NCBI GenBank assembly: GCA_017441585.1
Contig: JAFRWW010000041.1
Span: 1 to 64,000, forward strand
Source of the DNA: Lachnospiraceae bacterium
GTDB lineage: Bacteria; Bacillota; Clostridia; Lachnospirales; Lachnospiraceae
Direction of reading: 5' to 3'
DNA: 64,000 nt
In this document: positions 1 to 9,341 of the stretch, one piece after another
Layout of the letters: each line of letters begins with the position of its first letter
Position numbering within the stretch: position 1 is the first letter of the stretch
Notes under the pieces: generated by a model
Seen by the model: the letters and a program-made list of their open reading frames with translations, nothing else
What the model was told of the DNA's origin: nothing
Databases searched by the model: none
Position numbers and translations under genes: made by a program

Positions 1-1
1 A

Positions 2-3000
2 TTCGAGATCAATTCAAAGGATTGGGATAATAGCGTGATGACTATAGCAAGGGGAGCGACTTATGATATCTATAAGGCTCTGGTCATCACATCAAAGGAC
101 GGCGATGAATTCTACGTAAAGGATGATAAGATATACAGCTCTTTTGAAGGCGCTGACATGATCACCCTTGATATGCTCTTTGATCTCATCGAAGAGGCTG
201 AGTTATATGATACGGCTGATTTCTCGGCTGAAAGCTTTGCGGTACTTAAGAAGGCTTTGGCTGAGGCAAAGACCTATGCTGAAAATATTGAAAAAGAACT
301 CGAGGAAGAGGACGCTGAAAAGACGGCAACACTTTACAATAAATTAAAGGATGCCATAAACGCCCTTAAATACAGCACCGAGGCGGGCATTAACGTAAGG
401 AAGGTGGCCCTCAATGATGACTTCATAACCGGTGCGGACCTGTCCTCCTTCGTTTCAGTACGTCAGTCCGGCGTGGTATTTAAGGCAGACACAAACGGTG
501 ACGGTGTGGCAGAGGCCCTTTCCGACCAGCAGTTCTTTAACTATCTTAAGGACGGCGGCACCAACTGGGTGAGGATCCGTATCTGGAACGATCCTTATGA
601 TTCCTCAGGAAACGGCTACGGCGGTGGAAATAATGACATCAATAAGGCTGTTATTCTGGCTAAGCTGGCACAGAATGCGGGTATGAAGATCCTCATCGAT
701 TTCCATTATTCCGATTTCTGGGCAGATCCCGCCAAGTACAAGGCTCCCAAGGCCTGGGCCGATATGACGAATCAGCAGAAGGCTGATGCTCTTTACAAAT
801 TTACATATGAATCTCTTGAAACCCTTCATGATGCGGGCATCAATGATATCTACATGGTACAGGTGGGTAACGAGAGTAACCACGGAATCGCCGGCGAGAC
901 TGATAATGACGCCACCATCCTTTACGGATACGGCTGTGAGGCTGTCCATGATGCGGCAGATAAGCTCTACGGACATTACATCGATGCGGCTGTTCACTTT
1001 ACCGATGTACAGAACGGCGGCGGTACCGTGACAGGCTGCATGGACAGACAGGTAAGAAACAGAAAGTATAAGAGTCATGCTGACGGAACCGAGCAGTATG
1101 TGCCTTACGATGCAGTGGGCGTTTCATATTATCCCATGTACAATCACGGCAGCATCTCAAACCTCAAGACGGTACTTAAGGCTCTGAAGTCAGGTTACGG
1201 CCCCGGCGGAACACCCACAAAGGTTTATGTGGCCGAGACCTCATGGGCCTGGACATGGCTGGACGGTGACGGCTTCCATAACTCCGGCCCTTCCATATCA
1301 GGCGGACAGGATGTGACCAGCTATTCCATATCGGTACAGGGTCAGGCGGATGAATTAAGAGCTGTGGTGGATGCTGTCAACAGCGTGAACGAGGGTAAGG
1401 ATGATCTGTCAGCCTTTGGTGTGTTCTACTGGGAGAGCGCATGGCTTTCACCTTATCAGGCATGCTATGACGATTACTCATATGATGCGGAGAATTACAA
1501 GAAAAATGTGGCAGCCTGGGAAACCTACGGTTCAGGCTGGGCGTCAAAGTATTCCATCGAGTACGATCCCACGGATGCAGGTCTTTATTACGGCGGCGTC
1601 GGAGTGGATAACATGGGCTGGTTCAATTTTGACGGAACTGCCCTTGATACAGCACGTATCTTTAAGCTCATAAGAAGCGGCGCTTCTGCGGCAAAGAAAG
1701 AGGTAGTGGCAGTACAGGGAAATCAGAAGATCATACTTAATGTGGGTACGGACGCTGAGATAGACGATATCCTTCCCGCTACGGTTCCCGTATACTACAA
1801 TGATGGCAGCGAAGGCGAGACTTCCGTAGTATGGAACAAAGATGAGAAAAAGAAGATCGATCTGGATGAGGCCGGGATCTATGAGATAAACGGAAAGGCA
1901 AAGGCCGAGGGCACAGTCTATGTGGTGAAGCTGACTGTGGAGGTTGTGGCAAACAATTCAATCGGCGCCCTTAAGAACAACGATTTTGAGAACATCCAGT
2001 ACAACACAAACAATAATGTGAAGTTCTACAACTGGGATGTATACGGCGTAAATGAGGACGGCACCTATGTCACCTACATCACGGATACGGACGGAACAGA
2101 TAATACCAAGTATTTTAACTGGGGTACCAACAATATCACCATAAACAATGAGAACGCAAAGGGTGATACACAAAAGGGACATGCCCTTAACTTCTGGCAT
2201 GGCGATGCTCCCATGGATATCCACATCTATCAGAAGATAGGTACGGCCAAGGCAGGCACCGAGTTCATACCCGGCAGCTACACCTTCGGAGGATATCTTG
2301 AAGGCGGTTCCGCAGGAAAGTATGACAAGCAGTATGCGGTAGCTTATGTATACGATGATGAGGCAGCCTTTGATAAGGATCTTGAGGCCACAAAGGCAGA
2401 TCCCGTAAAGCATCCACTGGGAACTGACGCTAAGAGATACAAGGCTTCCACACAGTTTGCAGGCTGGCTCTCATGGCAGGAAGTAAAGACCGAGGATATA
2501 AAGGTTGACGCGGGACAGTATCTGGTAGTGGGCTTTGAGATGAACGGCTCCACTGCAGGCGCCTGGGGATCAGTGGATGATACCTATCTCTATGGAACCT
2601 ATAACATAAACGTTACCGAAAATACCGGAAACGGACAAGGTCTTATAACGGCATCCAGGTATGTTGCCGGAACCTGCGAAAAAGTTAAGCTCACCGCAAA
2701 GAGTGAGAGAGGCTCCATGCTCAATACCATTACCGTGACAGGTGAAGGCGTGAATGAGACATACTTTAAGAAGGAATTTGCCAACGGAAAGAGTGCATGG
2801 AAGGTAGATGGCAAAAAGGCGGTTTACACAGCCACCGAGGAAGATAATTCACTGGCATCCGCTACCATATACTTCAACATGCCCGAGGGTGATGTGACAG
2901 TCACCGGTGATTTTGTAAATCCCTTTGAAAACGGAGCGGTGGATGTAAACGATAAGGAGGTCATCGTAAGCCTGAACGGCATCAGTCCCGATAAGGCAGC

Positions 3001-5419
3001 CTTCTATCTGAATAGTAAGAGGGTGATGCCCGAGGTTACCGTAAGATACAGGGGTTATACTCTTGCCGAGAAGGATTTCGAGGTTAAATACGGAAAGAAT
3101 GCATCTGTAGGCGAGGGAACCATTACCGTAACGGGAAAGAAACCTAATTTTACAGGTTCAAAGAATATTACCTTTAAGATAGTGGATGATACCAGGAAGA
3201 AGATAGCTTCCGTTGAATTCATAAGACCTGATGTAAATAAGAAAGTTAAGGAGTATTATTACACCGGATCTCCCATAACCTTTGTGGATAAGGCTGAGGA
3301 TCCCGACAGTATCTACGCCATAGAGGTAAAGGATTCGGATGGAAATACCGTGTCATCCAACGAATATGTGCTGGGATATGAAAAGAACAAAAAGGTAGGA
3401 AAGGCTACCTTGTATGTGTCGGCCGTATTGGGCTCTGCAACATATTCAGGAAGCATATCGCAGAAATTCAAGGTTCAGAGAGCCGACATCAGTAAACTCA
3501 TAATCGAGGGCGATGCCAATTCGAGAATGGTTGTAAATGATACAAACAGGATCGCGGATGTGGAATATGTAAAGGATGGAGCTAAACCCTCCGTACAGAT
3601 ATGGTATGACAAGACAGTCAACCTGCGTAACAAGAAGGATTACAGTGTCACTTATCAGAATAATAAGAAGGTCAGCACTGATACAAAGAAGGCGAAGGTG
3701 GTCATCAAAGGAAAAGGAAATTATAAGGGTAAGGCCGTATTGACTCTGAACATTAAGCCCTATGACATAACGGATTCCGATATGATCGTTCAGACCCAGG
3801 ATATTCTGGAGGGTAAAGCTTTGAAGCCCAAGACCACTCTGATGCTTAAGTCCAGCAACAATAAAAAGATCACTCCCGGTCTTTTCAATGTTTCGGTTTA
3901 TGAGGTGAGCGCAAATCTGGTGAGTGCAAACTCTGTCAGCGTAAACCAGCTGGGGGCAGAGGTTACCGGTCAGAGGGCGGATGCTTCAAAGAATTATGTG
4001 GTCAGGGTAGACGGCAAGAAGGAACTTACCGGAACCGTAATTAAGACTCTGAGAGTGGCTGATAAGGATCACATGGTCACATCAGCATCAGTTAAGTTGG
4101 GAGATGTGTTCTATCAGGCAGGAGCTATCCGTCTAGACAAAAACGGAAAAGGCACACTTAAGGTGGATACCACCGGAAATAAAACAATCAGCGCAAATTA
4201 TATCAGCGTGAAGACGGGAAGCGGCGCCACTATCCTTACTCAGGACCAGTTTGATATCTATCTGTACAAGCAGAAGGCAAAGGATAATATCACCTCTGCC
4301 GGCACCGCGGTTATTTACCTGAGAGTTAAGGACGGAGCAAAGGCGGCAGACGGAAAGCTTCTGGCAGGCGATGTGTCAAAGAAATTTAAGGTTAAGACAC
4401 TTAAGCTGGTTCCCCTTTCAAAGTACAGGACCCTTGTCTCGGCAAACAACGCCATGGGCTATGCAGCCATAAATCATGAGTCGGCAAATACGCCGGTACA
4501 GGTTACGGAAAAGACCAACCTCTTTGATGTGATGGATGAGGATACCACCTACGGAAGAGAGCAGTATTACACAGGCTATAAGAAGACTCCGGGATATTCG
4601 GGCGCTTCCGCAGACAGTGATGGATTAAGGGTACTAATAAACGGAAATGAAGCCAGCATGCCTTTCATAGACTACAGGCTGAGTTACTCCGATAATGTGA
4701 AAGCGTCAAAGCTTACCAGCAGCGGAAACGGAATAACCTACGGCGGACTCAATAAAGAGGATCCCGTACCTTACACATACGCAAAGGGTGAGGGTGTAAA
4801 AGCGAAATTCTCTGGCACAACCAATTACACCGGAACTGTCACCTTCTGGGATGCATTCTATATCCGCCCCAGGACTGTGGATGACCTTGAGATAGTTTCC
4901 GTCAACTCGGTACAGTTCAGCGGAAAGACCTTGCTTAATGATGTGAAGTATGTAAAGTTCATAGATCCCAGGTACGGAGTAGAGGATTTCATGAAGAGAG
5001 GGACCGCATACAATCTTACGGTAAAGAATATCAAGAAGGTGTCGGGTGTATTTGGAAAAACCGTTCCCAATCTTGTATTCACAGCAAAGAATGATCTTAA
5101 GGGAACAGGAAACAAGAATATCATTAAGTGGAACTTCGCACTCTCTTCACGTAAACTTACTGAGAGTAACACTGAGATCAAGGAGATAAAGCCTCAGAAG
5201 TATAGGAATGGAGAGGCGGTAGAACCGAAGCTTAAGGTTAAGTGCAATAAAAAGACACTGAGACAGAATAAGGATTATGTGCTGGTTTATTCAAATAACC
5301 ATGACAGATGCTCAACGGCAGATGCGCAAGGCTTTGAGTATGACAGCGCACCCACTGTAAAGATCATCGGTATAGGTAACTATACCGGAGAACTTACAAG
5401 GACATTTGTGATACAGTAA
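2..5419 (+). CDS. Secreted multidomain arabinogalactan endo-beta-1,4-galactanase (GH53), 5' partial
   Basis: The reading frame is open to the left edge, so the true start and signal peptide lie outside; the GTG/ATG near position 35 is internal. Numbering from position 35, residues about 60-115 are a FIVAR-like helical segment. The GH53 barrel spans about 125-560, with the acid/base Glu280 in VQVGNES and the nucleophile Glu401 in VAETSW. A bacterial Ig-like domain and a galactan-binding-type beta-sandwich (about 645-870) follow. The rest is a long tail of repeats with motifs such as NYKGK, NYTGT and NYTGE. No LPxTG anchor is seen, and the protein ends soon after the last repeat. GH53 enzymes cut beta-1,4-galactan side chains of pectin. 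The importer, beta-galactosidase and second GH53 downstream fit that role. The GH53 call is firm; the accessory domain names are tentative. Confidence 0.93.
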   Translation, partial: FEINSKDWDNSVMTIARGATYDIYKALVITSKDGDEFYVKDDKIYSSFEGADMITLDMLFDLIEEAELYDTADFSAESFAVLKKALAEAKTYAENIEKELEEEDAEKTATLYNKLKDAINALKYSTEAGINVRKVALNDDFITGADLSSFVSVRQSGVVFKADTNGDGVAEALSDQQFFNYLKDGGTNWVRIRIWNDPYDSSGNGYGGGNNDINKAVILAKLAQNAGMKILIDFHYSDFWADPAKYKAPKAWADMTNQQKADALYKFTYESLETLHDAGINDIYMVQVGNESNHGIAGETDNDATILYGYGCEAVHDAADKLYGHYIDAAVHFTDVQNGGGTVTGCMDRQVRNRKYKSHADGTEQYVPYDAVGVSYYPMYNHGSISNLKTVLKALKSGYGPGGTPTKVYVAETSWAWTWLDGDGFHNSGPSISGGQDVTSYSISVQGQADELRAVVDAVNSVNEGKDDLSAFGVFYWESAWLSPYQACYDDYSYDAENYKKNVAAWETYGSGWASKYSIEYDPTDAGLYYGGVGVDNMGWFNFDGTALDTARIFKLIRSGASAAKKEVVAVQGNQKIILNVGTDAEIDDILPATVPVYYNDGSEGETSVVWNKDEKKKIDLDEAGIYEINGKAKAEGTVYVVKLTVEVVANNSIGALKNNDFENIQYNTNNNVKFYNWDVYGVNEDGTYVTYITDTDGTDNTKYFNWGTNNITINNENAKGDTQKGHALNFWHGDAPMDIHIYQKIGTAKAGTEFIPGSYTFGGYLEGGSAGKYDKQYAVAYVYDDEAAFDKDLEATKADPVKHPLGTDAKRYKASTQFAGWLSWQEVKTEDIKVDAGQYLVVGFEMNGSTAGAWGSVDDTYLYGTYNINVTENTGNGQGLITASRYVAGTCEKVKLTAKSERGSMLNTITVTGEGVNETYFKKEFANGKSAWKVDGKKAVYTATEEDNSLASATIYFNMPEGDVTVTGDFVNPFENGAVDVNDKEVIVSLNGISPDKAAFYLNSKRVMPEVTVRYRGYTLAEKDFEVKYGKNASVGEGTITVTGKKPNFTGSKNITFKIVDDTRKKIASVEFIRPDVNKKVKEYYYTGSPITFVDKAEDPDSIYAIEVKDSDGNTVSSNEYVLGYEKNKKVGKATLYVSAVLGSATYSGSISQKFKVQRADISKLIIEGDANSRMVVNDTNRIADVEYVKDGAKPSVQIWYDKTVNLRNKKDYSVTYQNNKKVSTDTKKAKVVIKGKGNYKGKAVLTLNIKPYDITDSDMIVQTQDILEGKALKPKTTLMLKSSNNKKITPGLFNVSVYEVSANLVSANSVSVNQLGAEVTGQRADASKNYVVRVDGKKELTGTVIKTLRVADKDHMVTSASVKLGDVFYQAGAIRLDKNGKGTLKVDTTGNKTISANYISVKTGSGATILTQDQFDIYLYKQKAKDNITSAGTAVIYLRVKDGAKAADGKLLAGDVSKKFKVKTLKLVPLSKYRTLVSANNAMGYAAINHESANTPVQVTEKTNLFDVMDEDTTYGREQYYTGYKKTPGYSGASADSDGLRVLINGNEASMPFIDYRLSYSDNVKASKLTSSGNGITYGGLNKEDPVPYTYAKGEGVKAKFSGTTNYTGTVTFWDAFYIRPRTVDDLEIVSVNSVQFSGKTLLNDVKYVKFIDPRYGVEDFMKRGTAYNLTVKNIKKVSGVFGKTVPNLVFTAKNDLKGTGNKNIIKWNFALSSRKLTESNTEIKEIKPQKYRNGEAVEPKLKVKCNKKTLRQNKDYVLVYSNNHDRCSTADAQGFEYDSAPTVKIIGIGNYTGELTRTFVIQ

Positions 5420-5458
5420 AAAGCAGTAAAGTAAACTATGAAATTATGGAGGAAAGAA

Positions 5459-6853
5459 ATGAAAAGAAAGATCTTAGCAGCAATCTTGACAACAGTAATG
5501 GCAGGCTCTCTTCTGACAGCCTGCGGTAATCCCGAGGTGGCGGACACCTCAGAGCCGGCACCCGAGGCGCAGACACAGGAACAGGCTCCTGCGGATGGCG
5601 CTCCCGCAGCGACAGATGGTACACAGGAGATACAGACTGTGGATACCTCATCCGTAGCATCCGGTGAGGATGCGGTCAACGCTCTTATCGCCAATACCAC
5701 GGGCCCCGTAGACCTCACTGTCTGGGCAGCCGAGGAAGACCAGGATATGGTAAAGGGCTGGTGTGATGATTTTGCGGCGCAGTATCCTGACGTGAGCTTA
5801 AGCTTCAACATCGGCGTTCAGTCAGAGTCCACCGCAAAGGATACCATCCTTACAGACCCTGAGGCTGCGGCAGATGTATTTTCCTTTGCGGGAGATCAGG
5901 TGACGGATCTGGTAGCGGCAGGAGCCCTTCAGGAGGTTTCCATCGATACTGACAAGATCATCGAAGATTGCGGAGGCATGGAGGCAGGTGCCGTTCAGGC
6001 AGCCGTAAGGGACGGAAAACTCTATGCTTATCCCGCAACTGCGGATAACGGATATTTTATGTTCTATAACAAAGAATATTTCTCAGAGGATGATGTAAAG
6101 AGTATGGATGCCATGCTGCAGAAGGCAGCCGATGCCGGAAAGAAGGTTTCCATGCAGTTTGACTCCGGCTGGTACTCCTTGAGCTTCTTTGTAGGCGCAG
6201 GTTTCGAGCTTTCAGCCAATCCCGACGGTTCCACCACCATGGACTGGAACGGTACGTCAAAGGACGGGATTAAGGGTACTGAAGTGGTTCAGTCCATGCT
6301 TGACATAGCAGCCAATCCGGGCTTCCTTTCCACCAGTGACGCAGAGTTTGTGACAGGACTTACCGATGGCTCCATCATCGCAGGCGTGAATGGTACCTGG
6401 AATGCCGAGGTGGCGGCCAATACCTGGGGCGACAACTATGGTGCTACCCATCTTCCCACCTTTACATGTGCAGGTAAGCAGATCCAGATGAGTTCCGTGG
6501 CAGGTTACAAGCTTTTCGGTGTGAACCCTCATTCAAAGAATGTGGGCTGGGCTATGCTCCTTGCCGAGTACTTTACAGACTATGATCGTCAGCTTGAAAG
6601 ATTTACCTTAAGAGGCGCCGGCCCTGCAAACGCAAAGGCTGCAGCTTCCGAAGAGGTTCTTTCCGATCCCGCTATCGCAGCCCTTGCCAGTCAGTCACAG
6701 TTCGCTATCCTCGACGGATGCGAGGGCGGAAATTACTGGACTCCCACCGAGACCTTCGGTGCCATCATAGCATCAGGAAACCCCGAGGGTAAGGATCTTC
6801 AGGAACTTCTTGACAACCTTGTGGACGGTGTATCACAGCCTGTAGCCGAGTGA
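5459..6853 (+). CDS. Sugar ABC transporter substrate-binding lipoprotein (MalE type)
   Basis: This 464-residue lipoprotein captures oligosaccharide outside the cell for the two permeases that follow. The ATG at 5459 is preferred over the one at 5438 because GGAGG at 5448-5452 lies six bases before it. From that start the protein opens with a standard lipoprotein signal ending LLTAC, so the cysteine would be lipidated. An acidic Glu/Ala/Pro/Gln/Thr linker follows, then a family 1 extracellular solute-binding fold (for example the stretch around AYPATADNGYFMFYNKEYF). It sits between a secreted galactanase and a beta-galactosidase, so galacto-oligosaccharides are the inferred ligand. No transporter ATPase is encoded nearby; a shared MsmX-like ATPase elsewhere is the usual arrangement for such systems. 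Confidence 0.93.
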   Translation: MKRKILAAILTTVMAGSLLTACGNPEVADTSEPAPEAQTQEQAPADGAPAATDGTQEIQTVDTSSVASGEDAVNALIANTTGPVDLTVWAAEEDQDMVKGWCDDFAAQYPDVSLSFNIGVQSESTAKDTILTDPEAAADVFSFAGDQVTDLVAAGALQEVSIDTDKIIEDCGGMEAGAVQAAVRDGKLYAYPATADNGYFMFYNKEYFSEDDVKSMDAMLQKAADAGKKVSMQFDSGWYSLSFFVGAGFELSANPDGSTTMDWNGTSKDGIKGTEVVQSMLDIAANPGFLSTSDAEFVTGLTDGSIIAGVNGTWNAEVAANTWGDNYGATHLPTFTCAGKQIQMSSVAGYKLFGVNPHSKNVGWAMLLAEYFTDYDRQLERFTLRGAGPANAKAAASEEVLSDPAIAALASQSQFAILDGCEGGNYWTPTETFGAIIASGNPEGKDLQELLDNLVDGVSQPVAE

Positions 6854-6886
6854 TCGTTTTTACGGATATGAAAGGCCGGCAAAATT

Positions 6887-8317
6887 ATGAATGTATATGT
6901 AAGATATAAGGATCACAATTTTATACAGAAATTCTGGATTGCGCTTAAGGACGGCAATATCTGGACGAAGCTCTCCCTGTTCATCATGGGGGCGGGTTAT
7001 ATGGCTCACCGTCAGATCATAAAGGGCCTTCTGGTCACGGGAATGGAGATACTGTTCATTGCTTACATGTATTTTTTCGGAGTGGGATATCTCGGAAAAT
7101 TCAAAACCCTTGGCACTGTGCAGTATGAGTCAAAGTTTGACGTGATCACCATGCAGAATGTGGTAAATGATTATGACAATTCATTTATGATACTGCTGTT
7201 GGGAGTTATCACCATAGTCCTCATCCTTTTGTTCATAGCCATCTGGATGGTGAACATGACGAGTGTGTATTACATTCAGGATGAGGATGAACAGGGCCAT
7301 CATATAAATACCTTTATCGAGGATATAAAGGAGATGTTTGACAATAAGTTCCATATAACCCTCCTTTCCCTCCCGGTCACAGGTGTGCTCCTGTTTACCA
7401 TAGTGCCGCTCATCATCATGATAGCGGTGGCCTTTACCAATTATGACCAGGCGCACATGCCTCCCACGGCACTGTTTACATGGGTGGGCTTTACGAACTT
7501 TTCAAAGATCATTTCCTTCGGACAGTCGGCTGAGTTCGCCTATGCCTTCAGGGTGGTCATCGTATGGACTCTGGTGTGGGCGCTGTTTGCTACCTTCACC
7601 ACCTACATAGGCGGTATACTGCTGGCCATGTTGATAAACAGCCCTGCCACGAAGCTGCCCAAGCTCTGGCGTACCCTTTTTATGGTGACCATAGCGGTGC
7701 CTCAGTTTGTGTCGCTTCTTTTGGTCCGTAACTTTTTCGCGGATTCAGGTATTGTGAATTCCATCTGCTCGAATCTGGGGATTACGGCGCTTTTACAGCA
7801 GATTGGTCTGGTAAAGGACACCATTACCTATATCCCTTTCCTTACCAGCCCGGGCTGGGCCATGGTGATGATAGTGCTCATAAACATATGGGTGGGCGTG
7901 CCTTATCAGATGCTGATAGCCACCGGCGTGCTGATGAATATCCCCTATGAACTGGTGGAGGCGGCAAAGATCGACGGCGCTACAAAATTCCAGATATTTG
8001 TCCATATTACCATGCCCTACATGCTCTTTGTCACAGGACCTGCACTCCTTACGGATTTTGTAAGGAATATCAATAACTTTAACGTCATATATCTGCTGAC
8101 TCAGGACATGTATGTGACCACCAACCAGACTCTGGCGGCGGCTAACGCCAAAGAGGTGGATCTGCTGGTAACGTGGCTGTTCCGGCTGACCTCCGAGTAC
8201 TATAACTACAAGATGGCTTCGGTCATCGGCTGTGTGGTATTCGTGATCTGTGCCGTGGGTACTCTCATCACTTTCACCAGGATGATGAGAGCCGGAAGAG
8301 AGGAGGACTTTAAATAA
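6887..8317 (+). CDS. Sugar ABC transporter permease, MalF type
   Basis: This 476-residue polytopic membrane protein is one half of the translocation channel. It has an extra N-terminal region with hydrophobic segments before the core, as MalF-type permeases do. The cytoplasmic coupling loop (EAA motif) is visible as EAAKIDGATKFQIFVHITMP, the contact for the ATPase. It starts 33 bases after the binding-protein gene and its stop overlaps the next permease by one base, so the three are one operon. The substrate, probably galacto-oligosaccharide, is inferred from the enzymes on both sides. The ribosome site before the start is weak. Confidence 0.93.
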   Translation: MNVYVRYKDHNFIQKFWIALKDGNIWTKLSLFIMGAGYMAHRQIIKGLLVTGMEILFIAYMYFFGVGYLGKFKTLGTVQYESKFDVITMQNVVNDYDNSFMILLLGVITIVLILLFIAIWMVNMTSVYYIQDEDEQGHHINTFIEDIKEMFDNKFHITLLSLPVTGVLLFTIVPLIIMIAVAFTNYDQAHMPPTALFTWVGFTNFSKIISFGQSAEFAYAFRVVIVWTLVWALFATFTTYIGGILLAMLINSPATKLPKLWRTLFMVTIAVPQFVSLLLVRNFFADSGIVNSICSNLGITALLQQIGLVKDTITYIPFLTSPGWAMVMIVLINIWVGVPYQMLIATGVLMNIPYELVEAAKIDGATKFQIFVHITMPYMLFVTGPALLTDFVRNINNFNVIYLLTQDMYVTTNQTLAAANAKEVDLLVTWLFRLTSEYYNYKMASVIGCVVFVICAVGTLITFTRMMRAGREEDFK

Positions 8318-9159
8318 TGAAAGACTTATTGTTATCATTTTTGAGACATCTGCTGCTCTTTGTACTGGCATTCTTCTGGCTCGTTCCCATAGTATGGCTG
8401 GTGTGCACCTCATTTTCGGCCTACCCCGGAATAAACATAAGCCATTTCTTCCCGGAGCAGTGGTCCATAGAAAATTACAGGAGCCTGCTCTTTGGGACCG
8501 ACACCGTGGCCCAGTTCCCCAGATGGTTCTGGAATACCTTTGTCATAGCCTGCTTCACCTGTGTCATCAGCACCACTTTCGTGCTCAGCGTGGCTTATTC
8601 CATGTCATGCATGAGGTTCGGTGCCAGGAAGGCTCTGATGAACGTGAGCATAATCCTGGGCATGTTCCCCGGAGTACTGGCCATGATCGCCGTTTACTTT
8701 GTGCTCAAAACCTTTGGCCTGACCAATTCCCATCTGGGTCTTATAATGGTGTATTCGGGCTCATCGGGCCTGGGCTATCTGATAGTGAAGGGCTTTTTTG
8801 ATACCATTCCCGAATCATTGAGGGAAGCGGCCAAACTGGAGGGCGCATCAGAGGCAAAGATATTTACTTCCATAGTGCTGCCACTTTCAAAGCCAATAAT
8901 CGTGTATACCGTCATAAGCGGATTCCTGGCTCCCTGGATGGATTTTGTCTACGCCAAGATGATCCTGAATTCGGGTATATCCTCTGACTGGACTGCGGCC
9001 ATCGGACTTTATAATATGCTGGAGAAAACCTTGATCAACTCCTATTTTGCAAGGTTCTGCGCAGGCGGCGTGCTGGTATCCATACCCATCTCTGTTCTTT
9101 TCATAATCATGCAGAGATTCTATGTGGAAGGTATCACCGGCGGTGCTACTAAAGGATGA
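8317..9159 (+). CDS. Sugar ABC transporter permease, MalG type
   Basis: This 280-residue protein is the second channel subunit and pairs with the MalF-type permease. It has about six hydrophobic segments and a clear EAA loop, EAAKLEGASEAKIFTSIVLP. Its ATG overlaps the stop of the upstream permease (TAATG), which implies translational coupling. MalG-type importers of this class normally use a separately encoded ATPase, and none is present in the locus. After the stop comes a palindromic repeat region rather than an obvious terminator, so transcription may continue into the beta-galactosidase gene. Confidence 0.93.
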   Translation: MKDLLLSFLRHLLLFVLAFFWLVPIVWLVCTSFSAYPGINISHFFPEQWSIENYRSLLFGTDTVAQFPRWFWNTFVIACFTCVISTTFVLSVAYSMSCMRFGARKALMNVSIILGMFPGVLAMIAVYFVLKTFGLTNSHLGLIMVYSGSSGLGYLIVKGFFDTIPESLREAAKLEGASEAKIFTSIVLPLSKPIIVYTVISGFLAPWMDFVYAKMILNSGISSDWTAAIGLYNMLEKTLINSYFARFCAGGVLVSIPISVLFIIMQRFYVEGITGGATKG

Positions 9160-9186
9160 TATTCTTTGTCATTCTGAGTATTGTTT

Positions 9187-9320
9187 GTCATCCTGGGCGA
9201 ATTTCGTCCTAAGGGGGCGCTAAACGTCCGGGGGACGTTTGTTCAGCGCCGACCGAAGCGGAGCGTAGACACACGAAGTGGTGGATTCCTTAGGACATTA
9301 GCGAAGGATCCTGAAAGAGT
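9187..9320. repeat. REP-like element carrying a nested palindrome
   Basis: The outer ends match the REP-like family seen elsewhere in this window (GTCATCCTG at the left, GAAGGATCCTGAAAGAGT at the right). The middle is interrupted by a second palindrome bounded by GTCCTAAG and CTTAGGAC. Inside that is a perfect-stem hairpin at 9216-9250 (GGCGCT paired with AGCGCC, AACGTCC paired with GGACGTT). The same core recurs at 11499-11533. It lies between the permease and beta-galactosidase genes and may act as an mRNA stability or processing element; its function is unknown. Confidence 0.8.
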
Positions 9321-9341
9321 TTGGCAATCTGAGAAACCAAT

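Noticed and set aside
605-1078. 157-residue reverse frame inside the large galactanase gene
   Set aside because: It is opposite to a strongly conserved GH53 domain and has no ribosome site or recognisable domain, so it is a shadow frame.
9160-9341. Insertion sequence between the permease and GH42 genes
   Set aside because: There is no transposase and the unit is too short; nested palindromes of the REP-like type explain it.
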